DNA of 64,000 nucleotides from Roseovarius mucosus (GTDB lineage: Bacteria > Pseudomonadota > Alphaproteobacteria > Rhodobacterales > Rhodobacteraceae), in contig NZ_CP020474.1 of NCBI RefSeq assembly GCF_002080415.1, forward strand, positions 1 through 64,000, given 5' to 3'. The position numbers were made by a program, and so were the translations under genes. This document shows, piece after piece, positions 1 through 8,248 of the stretch (its first letter is position 1; every line of letters starts with the position of its first letter). Below the pieces are notes generated by a model. The model was not told where the DNA came from. It did no database searches and saw nothing but the letters and a program-made list of their open reading frames with translations.

Positions 1-195
1 GGGTGCAAGCTTTTCTTGGCCTTTGTGCAGATGCAAAACGTTCCGCTGTTCGAGAAACTCAACTGGACATCGCTGGGTCAGCGGGACCTGCACGGGCATC
101 CGCATATGAAGATGCGCGCCGATCTGAGCAAATATCCCGCCATTGAGGACCCGGCTCGCGGGTGGATGGCCCTGACCCGAAAGACCACGGGATGA
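1..195 (+). CDS. nitE: Nit1C-type GNAT acetyltransferase NitE, C-terminal end only
   Basis: This is the last 64 codons of a gene that begins upstream of the window; the frame is open from base 1 to the TGA at 193-195. By itself the fragment is not diagnostic. It is assigned from context: in Nit1C clusters (Sll0783-Sll0787 / MSMEG_0567-0572 families) the gene directly before the AIR-synthase-like protein encodes a GNAT-family acetyltransferase. The stop overlaps the start of the next gene as ATGA, which implies translational coupling. The acetyl-CoA-binding part cannot be checked because it lies outside the window. Confidence 0.6.
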   Translation, partial: GCKLFLAFVQMQNVPLFEKLNWTSLGQRDLHGHPHMKMRADLSKYPAIEDPARGWMALTRKTTG

Positions 196-1166
196 CAGAC
201 ATCGCCGCTCTTGCCGCAAGTCTTGCCACGAACCCGAATGTAACGGGCAAGCGTGACATCGACGTGGCCTGTGCGGCCCTTGGATTGACCCAAGACAGCT
301 TTGGCCGCCCCGGTGACGATGCCGCAGCCATCGCGGATGGTGACGGCTGGCAGTTGATGGCGACAGAAGGGTTCATGAACGATTTCGTCGCAAGCGCCCC
401 TTGGTTTGCGGGATGGTGCGCGGTGATGGTCAACATGTCCGACATCCTCGCGATGGGCGGGCGGCCTATCGCGGTGACCAACGCGCTTTGGGCCCCCGAT
501 GCAGCAACAGCGGCTGAAATCTTGCGCGGGATGAAGGAGGCGTCGGGGGCCTATGGCATTCCGATTGTTGGCGGCCACACCAACCTGCGCACCGAGCAGC
601 CACAGCTTGCCGCTGCAATCTGGGGCCGGGCGCGCGCCTTGATCACCAGTTTTGACGCAGGCCCCGGCGACGTGGTGATCGCATGCGCCGACCGGCGCGG
701 TGGATATGCGGGGAAGACCAGCAATTTCCCCGCCTTTCTCGACGCGCCGCACGACCGTTTGCGCGGCGATATGGAAATTCTGCCGCTCCTGGCTGAGTCT
801 GGTCTTGTCACGGCTGGAAAGGACATCAGTCAGGGTGGGATTGCGGGCACGGCGCTGATGCTGGCGGAATGCTCGGGCGTCGGGATCAGCATCGACCCTG
901 CCAAGATCACGCCGCCCGATGGTGATCTGACCCGCTGGATGACCGCCTTTCCCAGCTTTGGCTTTCTGCTGACGGCCACGCCTGCAAATGTTGACGCGGT
1001 TCTGTCGCGCTTTCACGCGCGGGCCATTGGGGCCGAGGTTATCGGCGCTGTTACCGCAGGTTCAGTCCTGAGCCTGTCGGACGGCGTTGACGCGCATCCT
1101 ATCTGGGACCACGCCGCGCAGCCCTATCTTGGCCTGCCGCCTGTGAAGGAACCTGCCTATGCCTGA
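192..1166 (+). CDS. nitF: Nit1C AIR-synthase-like protein (Sll0787 family)
   Basis: This 324-residue protein has the fold of the PurM/SelD/ThiL/HypE superfamily. A GDD motif lies near residues 41-43, a VNMSDILAMGG stretch near 80-90 and a VGGHT motif near 126-130, the positions expected for ATP and metal binding. It is not PurM: a true purM occurs at 44646. The start at 192 is chosen because its ATG overlaps the upstream stop and begins an AIRS-like N-terminus. The family is found beside nitrilase-1, a radical SAM protein and a GNAT protein in clusters induced by nitrogen starvation and linked to cyanide use. The reaction is unknown. Confidence 0.85.
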   Translation: MTDIAALAASLATNPNVTGKRDIDVACAALGLTQDSFGRPGDDAAAIADGDGWQLMATEGFMNDFVASAPWFAGWCAVMVNMSDILAMGGRPIAVTNALWAPDAATAAEILRGMKEASGAYGIPIVGGHTNLRTEQPQLAAAIWGRARALITSFDAGPGDVVIACADRRGGYAGKTSNFPAFLDAPHDRLRGDMEILPLLAESGLVTAGKDISQGGIAGTALMLAECSGVGISIDPAKITPPDGDLTRWMTAFPSFGFLLTATPANVDAVLSRFHARAIGAEVIGAVTAGSVLSLSDGVDAHPIWDHAAQPYLGLPPVKEPAYA

Positions 1167-1437
1167 AGCCATTTTCCGCATCCGCTGGCCTGATGGGGTA
1201 GAGGAAGATTGCTATTCCCCGTCCACTGTCATCCACGACCATCTGACGGCGCGCGAAAGCTACAAGGTGGCCGAATTTCACGAGCGGAGCCGAGTGGCGC
1301 TTGAGCTTGCTGCGCAGCGGGTCGAAGCCAAGTTCGGGTTTCGCTGTTCATCCGCTGACGCGCAGGCCGCCAAAATCGCCGCTGCCGTGTCCCGCTTTGA
1401 TCCTCAGGAGATTGTCACATGCCTGTCCATACGCTGA
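1159..1437 (+). CDS. nitG: Nit1C small protein (MSMEG_0570 family)
   Basis: This 92-residue protein matches the small MSMEG_0570-type nitrogen-starvation family by size, position and N-terminus (a RIRWPDG motif near residues 6-12). It overlaps the 3' end of nitF by 8 bases and the 5' end of nitH by 19, so all three are likely co-translated. No catalytic motif or membrane segment is visible and its role in the cluster is not known. Confidence 0.75.
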   Translation: MPEAIFRIRWPDGVEEDCYSPSTVIHDHLTARESYKVAEFHERSRVALELAAQRVEAKFGFRCSSADAQAAKIAAAVSRFDPQEIVTCLSIR

Positions 1438-2702
1438 TACCGCACGCCCGCACCCATGTCGCTGTCTTGATCGTCGGGGCTGGCCAAGCGGGCATGTCGG
1501 CATCCTACTACCTGTGCCAGGCTGGGATCGATCACGTCGTTCTGGAGCGGTACAAACGCTTTCACGCATGGAAAGAGGACCGGTGGGACAGCTTTTGCCT
1601 TGTGACGCCCAACTGGCAATGCAAACTGCCTGATTTTCCGTATCAAGGCGACGATCCCGAGGGCTTTATGCTCAAGGATGAGATCGTTGAATATGTTGAA
1701 GGGTTCTGCAACAGCTTTGAGGCCCCGCTACGCGAAGGTGTGACGGTCGAGCGCGTGGAAAAAATTGACGACATCTTTGAAGTGGACACCGATCAGGGGC
1801 TGTGGACGGCGGATCATGTCATCATCGCATCCGGTGGGTATGATCTGCCCATAACGCCGCCCTTTGCGGACAGGCTCGATCCCTCGATCCGTCAAATCCA
1901 TTCAAAATTCTATCGACGCCCTTCGGACATTCCTGATGGCACCTGTCTTGTTGTTGGGACAGGGCAATCAGGTGTCCAGATGATGGAGGATATGATCATC
2001 GCGGGCCGCGACGTGCGCCTTGCGGTGGGGCCGGCGCCCCGCAGCCCGCGCTGGTATCGCGGCAAGGATGCGACGGACTGGTTGCATCAGATGGGCTATT
2101 ACGACATCACCATCGACCAGCAACCCGACCCGAAGGGCACCGAGGCGAAAACCAACCACTATATGTCCGGTCGCGATGGTGGTCACGAGATCGACCTGCG
2201 CCGCTTTGCGCTGGATGGGCTGCAGATGTACGGGTCGGTCGCGGATATGGACGAAGCGACCATTCGCTTTCTCCCCGATCTTGAAGATAATCTTGATGCT
2301 GCCGACAAAAGCTATGTCGGGATCCGAACCATGATCGACGACTTTATCGCGCGTGAGGGTATTGAGGCACCGGTAGAGCCGCCTTTTGAAAAGGTGTGGC
2401 GCCCCAAGGCCGAGATCACGCAGATCGACGCTGTGGCGGAGGGCATCACCTCGGTTCTTTGGTGCATCGGGTTCCGCCCGAATTATGATTGGTTGAAGGT
2501 CGATTGCCTCGACTCGCGCGGCCGACCCGTGCATCAGCGCGGCGTCTGCACTGAGAAAGGCGTTTATTTTCTGGGTCTTGGCTGGTTGCACACGTGGGGG
2601 TCCGGTCGGTTCCTCGGCGTGGCAGAGGACGCCGCCCATGTTGTGCAGGCAATCGTGCGACACTATCCCATGTCCCAACGACGCCGTCAGGTCGGAGGGT
2701 GA
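1419..2702 (+). CDS. nitH: Nit1C flavin-dependent oxidoreductase (MSMEG_0569 family)
   Basis: The protein has 427 residues and resembles flavin-containing monooxygenases. A GAGQAG dinucleotide-binding motif lies at residues 20-25, for FAD, and a second one, GTGQSG, at residues 180-185, for NAD(P)H. It is the last gene of the visible Nit1C cluster; no same-strand gene follows for 352 bases. In this family the enzyme probably hydroxylates or oxidises a nitrogenous intermediate, but the substrate is unestablished. The start overlaps nitG; an alternative internal start would remove the short N-terminal tail before the FAD motif. Confidence 0.85.
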   Translation: MPVHTLIPHARTHVAVLIVGAGQAGMSASYYLCQAGIDHVVLERYKRFHAWKEDRWDSFCLVTPNWQCKLPDFPYQGDDPEGFMLKDEIVEYVEGFCNSFEAPLREGVTVERVEKIDDIFEVDTDQGLWTADHVIIASGGYDLPITPPFADRLDPSIRQIHSKFYRRPSDIPDGTCLVVGTGQSGVQMMEDMIIAGRDVRLAVGPAPRSPRWYRGKDATDWLHQMGYYDITIDQQPDPKGTEAKTNHYMSGRDGGHEIDLRRFALDGLQMYGSVADMDEATIRFLPDLEDNLDAADKSYVGIRTMIDDFIAREGIEAPVEPPFEKVWRPKAEITQIDAVAEGITSVLWCIGFRPNYDWLKVDCLDSRGRPVHQRGVCTEKGVYFLGLGWLHTWGSGRFLGVAEDAAHVVQAIVRHYPMSQRRRQVGG

Positions 2703-3054
2703 ATACGCAATTGGGCCTGTCATCATTTCGGACAGGCACCGCGCAGAGGGCTTCGCGCCAGAGGCCTGCCAAGGGGCTGCGGCGCACCTTTGGGCGGCGG
2801 GTCAGCGCCAAAAATCGCACCCACGCCGCTTTGATCGCCCGGGATATGGGGCTGTCGTGTGGGGGGCGTGCAAGGTTTGTGAGGTTTGTGAGGGGAATTT
2901 GTAAGGTTTGGGGGCTGAGAGCGAGGGTTAGTGAAATTTGGGGTGGGTTTTGAGTTTAGGACGGGGATCGGACGGTCGCTTGACTTGCTCGGACGGACTG
3001 TTACGCCGGTACTCAACTTAGACGATTATATCTTGATCTATAGAGCAGGTTTTA
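2703..3054. other. Intergenic region before the anticodon nuclease gene
   Basis: There is no convincing gene in these 352 bases. The right half is unusually purine/T-rich on the plus strand, with short near-tandem units of the type AAGGTTTGTGAGG around 2872-2912. Composition changes sharply from GC-rich nitH to the AT-richer gene at 3055, consistent with an insertion boundary. No tRNA or integrase is visible to define an attachment site. Confidence 0.6.
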
Positions 3055-5382
3055 ATGAGTACTCCCGCCAACCCACCGTTCTCAATTGCAGCAGCATATC
3101 TCGGCCCCGTTTTTTCCCTTAACGGCGAATTGACCAAGAACGCTCAGAACCTAGTTTTCGCTCGTAATGGAACTGGGAAGTCGTTTCTAAGTCGAGCTTT
3201 CCGCTATCTAGACATCTATGGCCAGGGCGGTCCTATTCACAGTGCACCACTAAACCTTGTTTCTGATGAGTCCCCGGATGGGAAAGCTGAGTTTTTATTT
3301 GGGCGCGACACCAATGTTATGGGGTCACTGAAAGTCGACAAAACCTCGGACGAAGCCATAGCGCAGGTCAACAACACCATTTTTCACGTATTTTCGGAGG
3401 ACTTCGTTCAAGAAGAGTTGAGGGAGCAACAATACAGCCTCAACGGAGAAATAGAAAATCAGATTACAGTTGATAGTGGCAACATCCAACTCAAAGACGC
3501 AAAGGACGCGCTAACGAAAGCAGTCAGCGCAGAGAAAAGCGCTTTGGAAGCTCTACGAGTGGACTTCGATAAAGAAAAGCTCACGCAGCTAATTGATAAA
3601 GCAGGCGTCAGAAAGCAACTGAAAGAATATTCCTCGCTGAATTTCGACGGGTTGCTGACCACATATCTAGAAAAACCAGAGGCACCCGAAAAAACCTTTG
3701 CTGCCATCTTGAAAGATCTCGATGCCCTCAAGTCCATACCTGCCGAACCGCTCTATCCAGAAGCTTTAAATTCCATTGGACTTGAAGACCTGAATTTGGC
3801 TGCGCTCGCCAACAGCCTCTACAAGATCACATCGCCCTCAAGCGTTTCCGAGTCATTAAAACAGAAAATTGAGACGCATCGAGATTTCTACAAGACTGGT
3901 GTTGAAATCATTGATCACAAACACCTCAACTCCTGTCCGTTTTGCGAGCAAAGCATTGCCGCGCCTGACCCTAGAGCGATTATTGATGCTTATGTTGAAT
4001 ACTTTTCGGATGAGGAAGCGAAACACAAAACTGAGCTTCACTCGTTCTATCGAGCGCTGAGCTTCAAAGAAAAGCAACTGTCTGAGACTGAGACACAACT
4101 GACGCGCCAGAAGTCCCGCTACGATGCACTCAAAGTTTACCTTCCCTCTATGAAATATACATCGCTCGCCGACAGCGCGGATGTGATTAAACTTGCCGTG
4201 GAGACGATCTCTTCGATCAAGAGCGTAATAGATAGCAAGGCGAAGAATCTGGGTGTTGTAGCGTCCTTACCCAAAGACAAACTCGGTGCGCGGATTGATG
4301 CGCTCAATCAAGCAATCGAGGACAACAACACGAGTGTCGAAACACTCGCGCGGGCTGTGGCTAAGTCCGATGACGAGCGAAAAAAATCGCAGCGACAGGC
4401 ATGTAGCGTGTTCGCACAGGAGTTCGCAATCTCGCATTGGCCGGACATCGAAGCGTTCAGGAAGCTCGCAAACGACAAGAGGGACAAAGCAACTGCGTTA
4501 GTAGCTTTGGAGAAGTCTAGTCCGTCCACTGACGCGCGAGTGCGCGTTGCAGATACCTTCGAGCTTTTGTTGAAAGATTTCTTTGGCGAAAAATACATTT
4601 TTGACAAAGACTCTTTCGTGCTAAAGCGCGGCGCGCATGAGATGGTGCGTGGGCCACATCGGACACTGAGCGATGGCGAGAAAACCGCCATTGCGTTCTG
4701 TTACTTCGTGGCTTGTGTTCATCGGAAGGTTAAAGCCAATAGCGATTATCGCCGCCTGTTTCTGGTTTTCGATGACCCCGTGACGTCGATGTCTTATGAT
4801 TTTGTGTTTGGGATCGCCCAAACACTCAAAAACCTGAACATCTCCAACAGGGGAGAAGTATCTCTTAATTCCGGTCTCATTAACGGGAACTCGCACAGAC
4901 GGCCAGATCTTCTCGTTCTTACGCACAGTAGCTACTTCTTCAATATATCAGTGACGAACAAGGTCGTCGAAGAAAACGCTGCTTTTGCCCTTCATTCCGA
5001 AAAGGGAAACCATAAAATTTCACGGCTTAAGAAGTATGTGGCACCTTTCCAAGAGCAGCTGAAAGACATTTATGAGGTGGCCAATGGACGCGATCCAGAC
5101 CACACAACAGCTAATGCTATCCGCTCTGTACTGGAGGCGGTGGGAAGATTTTGCAGGCCAGACAAGTCTGAAAGCCTGACAGTTTTCGTTCAACATCTAG
5201 CCGCAGCGGATGGGATCACCGTGAAGAGCGTTTTGATCAACTCGCTTTGTCATGGAACCTACTATGACGAGAAACCATTACCAGATGATTTGAAGCTAGC
5301 CTGCACGGAAACACTTAAAGTCGTTAAAAAGTATGCAGAAGGGCAGCTTGAAGTGATCAAAGGTATAGCGCTTCAGAGCTAG
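3055..5382 (+). CDS. rloC: RloC/PrrC-like anticodon nuclease with ABC-type ATPase and zinc-hook coiled coil
   Basis: The protein has 775 residues. The N-terminal Walker A motif is ARNGTGKS (36-43), followed by a long charged, coiled-coil-rich centre interrupted by a CPFC zinc-hook motif (Cys294, Cys297). The ABC signature TLSDGEK lies at 537-543 and a Walker B-like LVFDD at 570-574. The C-terminal part carries Arg690-x3-Glu694 and His733, matching the R-x3-E...H catalytic set of the PrrC/RloC anticodon nucleases. RloC proteins are thought to sense DNA damage and cut a tRNA anticodon during phage infection. It is a single-gene insert, AT-richer than its neighbours, with no restriction-modification genes nearby, which suggests horizontal transfer. 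The nuclease assignment rests on motif spacing. Confidence 0.75.
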   Translation: MSTPANPPFSIAAAYLGPVFSLNGELTKNAQNLVFARNGTGKSFLSRAFRYLDIYGQGGPIHSAPLNLVSDESPDGKAEFLFGRDTNVMGSLKVDKTSDEAIAQVNNTIFHVFSEDFVQEELREQQYSLNGEIENQITVDSGNIQLKDAKDALTKAVSAEKSALEALRVDFDKEKLTQLIDKAGVRKQLKEYSSLNFDGLLTTYLEKPEAPEKTFAAILKDLDALKSIPAEPLYPEALNSIGLEDLNLAALANSLYKITSPSSVSESLKQKIETHRDFYKTGVEIIDHKHLNSCPFCEQSIAAPDPRAIIDAYVEYFSDEEAKHKTELHSFYRALSFKEKQLSETETQLTRQKSRYDALKVYLPSMKYTSLADSADVIKLAVETISSIKSVIDSKAKNLGVVASLPKDKLGARIDALNQAIEDNNTSVETLARAVAKSDDERKKSQRQACSVFAQEFAISHWPDIEAFRKLANDKRDKATALVALEKSSPSTDARVRVADTFELLLKDFFGEKYIFDKDSFVLKRGAHEMVRGPHRTLSDGEKTAIAFCYFVACVHRKVKANSDYRRLFLVFDDPVTSMSYDFVFGIAQTLKNLNISNRGEVSLNSGLINGNSHRRPDLLVLTHSSYFFNISVTNKVVEENAAFALHSEKGNHKISRLKKYVAPFQEQLKDIYEVANGRDPDHTTANAIRSVLEAVGRFCRPDKSESLTVFVQHLAAADGITVKSVLINSLCHGTYYDEKPLPDDLKLACTETLKVVKKYAEGQLEVIKGIALQS

Positions 5383-5556
5383 ATTTCTGGATGCGCCCGC
5401 CGACGAAGCGTCAAACGCCCTATCTTCACCTCGGTTAGGCTCCGCGCGGCGCCTGTCTGCCGGGGACGGGTGATGCCGGAGGCATGCCTTTGGCATGACC
5501 GCTGCGCGGCGGTGCTATGCGCCTTGAATGCGCGCTTTGGTGATTGGGGGGGGAGG

Positions 5557-5682
5557 GCCCCGGGTCAAGCCCGGGGCGGATGGTGTGGGAGGCCCCGGGT
5601 CGAGCCCGGGGCGGGGAGGTGTGTGAGGCCCCGGGGCGGGCCCGGGGCGTGTTGGGGGGAGGCCCCGGCTCGGGGCCGGGGC
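5557..5682. repeat. Array of four GC-rich palindromes
   Basis: Four near-identical palindromes of about 21 bp occur roughly every 35 bp at 5557-5577, 5592-5612, 5628-5648 and 5661-5681. The core is CCCGGGTC[A/G]AGCCCGGG in the first two copies and degenerate in the last two. Each can form a strong hairpin. They lie between the convergent ends of the rloC-like gene (plus) and the methyltransferase gene (minus). They may act as terminators or as REP/BIME-type repeats. A single related palindrome lies at 44019-44039. The rest of 5383-5687 shows no gene. Confidence 0.8.
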
Positions 5683-5687
5683 GGGGG

Positions 5688-6749
5688 TTAGCCGCGGCGG
5701 CGGCTGCGGCTTCCGGCGCGGCCACCGGCGCGGACTTCTTCGCCGGGTTTGGGGGGGGCTTTGTTGAACTTGATCCAGTTGCCGCCATGCGGATCGGCGT
5801 TCATCAGGAAGTTGGCGGCCATGATCGCCTCCATCTCCTTGCCCGGACGCGCCTTGGTGGAGCCGAGACCAAAGAGTTGGCAGAAGGTCTCGTCATCCAT
5901 GTCATCGGGCAGGATCAGGCCAGAGGCGGCGACTTCGGCCTTTTTCGCCTCGATCTCGGATTGTTTCACCGGCAGGGCAATCGGGTTCATGATCGCAGAG
6001 GTCATGCCCGACTGCATCGCCATGGGCAGAAAGGCGTTGTTGATGCCGTGACGGTTGGGCAGGCCAAAGGAGATGTTCGACGCGCCACAGGTGGTGTTGA
6101 CGCCCAATTCCTCTCGCAGGCGGCGCACAAGGGTAAAGACCTGACGGCCAGCGGTGGCCATTGCGCCCACGGGCATCACCAGCGGATCGACGACGATGTC
6201 ATAGGCGGGAATGCCGAAATCGGCGGCGCGTTCGACGATTTTCTTGGCGACGGCAAAGCGCACATCGGGGTCTTCGGAAATGCCGGTGTCGTCGTTCGAG
6301 ATGGCCACGACCGGCACATTGTATTTCTTGACCAGCGGCAGGACGTATTCGAGACGGTCTTCTTCGCCTGTCACCGAATTGAGGAGCGGCCGGCCATGGG
6401 CGGCCATAAGACCGGCCTCGAGGGCGGCGGGCACGGATGAGTCGATGCAGAGGGGCAGGTCAACGAGGCCCTGAACCAGCTCGATCATCTTGGTCATGAG
6501 GGGCGGTTCGGTCTCGTTGGGGTTGGGGTTGGAGTTGTAGACCACACCTGCGTTGATATCGAGCACGGTGGCCCCGGCTGCGGCCTGTGCCAGCGCATCG
6601 GATTCGACGGTGGAGAAATCGCCCGCCTCAAGTTCGGCGGCGAGTTTCTTGCGGCCCGTGGGGTTGATGCGTTCGCCAATGACGCAGAAGGGCTCGTCAA
6701 AGCCGATGACGGCGGTTTTGGTTTTGCTCTCGACGATGGTGCGGGTCAT
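5688..6749 (-). CDS. Methyltetrahydrofolate:corrinoid methyltransferase, pterin-binding part of split methionine synthase
   Basis: This 353-residue protein is a pterin-binding-domain protein like AcsE or the second MetH module. Early motifs are GERINPTG (about 25-32), DINAG and DSS, the usual folate-contacting positions of the TIM barrel. It lacks corrinoid, homocysteine and reactivation domains, so it must act with separate proteins. The corrinoid protein at 49402 and homocysteine methyltransferase at 51640 are the expected partners in the three-part cobalamin methionine synthase of Rhodobacterales. The C-terminus ends in a basic, glycine-rich SRSRRRG tail. It is immediately downstream of a methylene-THF reductase gene on the same strand, separated by 9 bases. 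Confidence 0.85.
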   Translation of the reverse strand: MTRTIVESKTKTAVIGFDEPFCVIGERINPTGRKKLAAELEAGDFSTVESDALAQAAAGATVLDINAGVVYNSNPNPNETEPPLMTKMIELVQGLVDLPLCIDSSVPAALEAGLMAAHGRPLLNSVTGEEDRLEYVLPLVKKYNVPVVAISNDDTGISEDPDVRFAVAKKIVERAADFGIPAYDIVVDPLVMPVGAMATAGRQVFTLVRRLREELGVNTTCGASNISFGLPNRHGINNAFLPMAMQSGMTSAIMNPIALPVKQSEIEAKKAEVAASGLILPDDMDDETFCQLFGLGSTKARPGKEMEAIMAANFLMNADPHGGNWIKFNKAPPKPGEEVRAGGRAGSRSRRRG

Positions 6750-6758
6750 GGTTTGGTC

Positions 6759-7685
6759 TTATCCTTGCTGGTTGGCGGGCGTGGCGGAGGCCCCGCCGTT
6801 GTCGATGGCCCATTCGGCATTGGCCTTGATCCCGCCAAGCGGGAAGAAATGCACATGCTCGATGTTGAAATCGGGGTTGGCGGCCTTGTGGGCGGCGAGT
6901 TCGGTCAAAACCTCGGTCGGCTCATAGGGCAGGAGCAGTTTCGAGACATCCATGGCGCGTTTCTGCAGAACCTTGAGCGAGGGGCCGACACCGCAGGCGA
7001 TGGCGAATTTGATCAGGGTTTGCAGCTTGGCGGGGCCAGCGATGCCAATATGGATGGGCAGGTCGATGCCCGCGGCCTTGAGGTTGTCGGCCCATGCGAT
7101 GATCGGCTTGGCCTCGAAGGCGAATTGGGTGGCGAGCGCCATTTTGGCGTCGGTGGTTTCCGAGAATTTCTGTTTCCAGCGAAGGGCATCCTCGACATTC
7201 TTCATGCTGCCGTCTGGGTCGATATCTTTGTTGCCTTCGGGGTGGCCAGCGACATGCAGGCGCTTGAAGCCTGCGCGGTCGAATTCACCGGATTCCATGA
7301 GCTGCATGGAGCTGTCGAAATCGCCATGCGGGGTGGTGACACCACCGGCGAGCAGCAGTGCTTGGTCGACGCCTGCCTCGCCCTGGTAGCGGGCGATCCA
7401 ATCGGCGAGGGTGGCGCGGTCCTTGATGATGCGGGCCGGGAAGTGCGGCATCACGGGATAGCCATCGGTGGCCAGACGCTTGGCGGTGGCGACCATATCC
7501 TCGATCGGGGTGCCTTCGATATGGGCGATGTAGACGCGGGTGCCTGCGGGCAGAAGGTCGCGGAAATTCTCGACCTTTTCGGCGGTGCGCGGCATCACCT
7601 CGATGGAATAGCCCTCAAGGAAAGCCTCGAGCTGACCATTGGCGGGGGTGAACTTCTCACGCTTCTTGAAATTGAACAGAGCCAT
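6759..7685 (-). CDS. metF: Methylenetetrahydrofolate reductase (MetF-like)
   Basis: The enzyme (308 residues) should reduce 5,10-methylene-THF to 5-methyl-THF, feeding the adjacent pterin methyltransferase and hence methionine synthesis. The protein reads as a TIM-barrel MTHFR family member, with early Glu in the YSIEVMPRT strand and the AHIEGT strand. The start at 7685 follows a clear GGGAGG ribosome-binding site; an in-frame upstream ATG at 7715 has none. The operon order on the minus strand is PF13769 protein, metF, methyltransferase. This supplies methyl groups from C1 units that the methylated-amine island can release as formaldehyde. Confidence 0.8.
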   Translation of the reverse strand: MALFNFKKREKFTPANGQLEAFLEGYSIEVMPRTAEKVENFRDLLPAGTRVYIAHIEGTPIEDMVATAKRLATDGYPVMPHFPARIIKDRATLADWIARYQGEAGVDQALLLAGGVTTPHGDFDSSMQLMESGEFDRAGFKRLHVAGHPEGNKDIDPDGSMKNVEDALRWKQKFSETTDAKMALATQFAFEAKPIIAWADNLKAAGIDLPIHIGIAGPAKLQTLIKFAIACGVGPSLKVLQKRAMDVSKLLLPYEPTEVLTELAAHKAANPDFNIEHVHFFPLGGIKANAEWAIDNGGASATPANQQG

Positions 7686-7715
7686 CGCGGCCTCCCATAG
7701 AGTTCCAGAGCGCAT

Positions 7716-8012
7716 TCACGCCCAGCCATCATTCGCGATCAGGGCCTTGATACGCTCCTGATCGAATTCTGCGTCGATCCGGGCCGCCTCGGATTGGGCG
7801 ACGGCGTCGGGTTCGCCTTCGATGGGATAGGGATCAGCCTTGCGCCATTCAGCGAGATAGGCATCGGTGCCTGCTGCGCCGCATTTCATCGCTGCACGGT
7901 CGATGGCCTGCTCAAACCGTTCGGGCAGCTGAACCTTGCTGCCGCGACGGCCTTTGCCGACGATGACCTGAGCGGGGATGTCCCGCCAGTAAACGATGGT
8001 GACGTCAACCAT
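7716..8012 (-). CDS. PF13769-type 'virulence factor' domain protein linked to MTHFR
   Basis: This 98-residue protein begins with a VTIVYWRDIPAQVIVGKGRRG segment typical of the small domain family labelled 'Virulence_fact'. No signal peptide or membrane segment is visible. It is the first gene of an operon with metF and the corrinoid methyltransferase, ending 30 bases before metF. The context suggests a role in folate or methionine C1 metabolism, and the virulence label should not be read literally. Biochemical function is unknown. Confidence 0.7.
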   Translation of the reverse strand: MVDVTIVYWRDIPAQVIVGKGRRGSKVQLPERFEQAIDRAAMKCGAAGTDAYLAEWRKADPYPIEGEPDAVAQSEAARIDAEFDQERIKALIANDGWA

Positions 8013-8248
8013 GGCTGATTCCTTTTTCCTTCGTGGTCCCTACGTAATGCAGGTGCGACGTTGCGCAGGGTCGGATTTCGACAGAACGAGCGCGTCATGC
8101 GACCTGCGCACAGTAGCGGCGCGTCGCCAGAGGGGCCATGGGGGCAATTGCGAAAAATACTCATCATCATCATGACCCCTCGCAACGCTTGCGTGCGCCT
8201 GCGCTTCGGACTAGTTTGGGGATAACTTGAAATGGAGGGCGTGTTGCG

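Noticed and set aside
78..1016. Long minus-strand open frame opposite nitF
   Set aside because: Arg/Pro/His-rich translation with no family pattern; it mirrors the codon bias of the real plus-strand gene.
2578..2953. Open frames past the nitH stop
   Set aside because: They begin inside nitH in other frames, lack ribosome sites and have low-complexity translations.
5435..5788. Pro/Arg-rich minus-strand frame over the palindromic array
   Set aside because: The translation is simply the repeat read as protein; the neighbouring real gene uses another frame.
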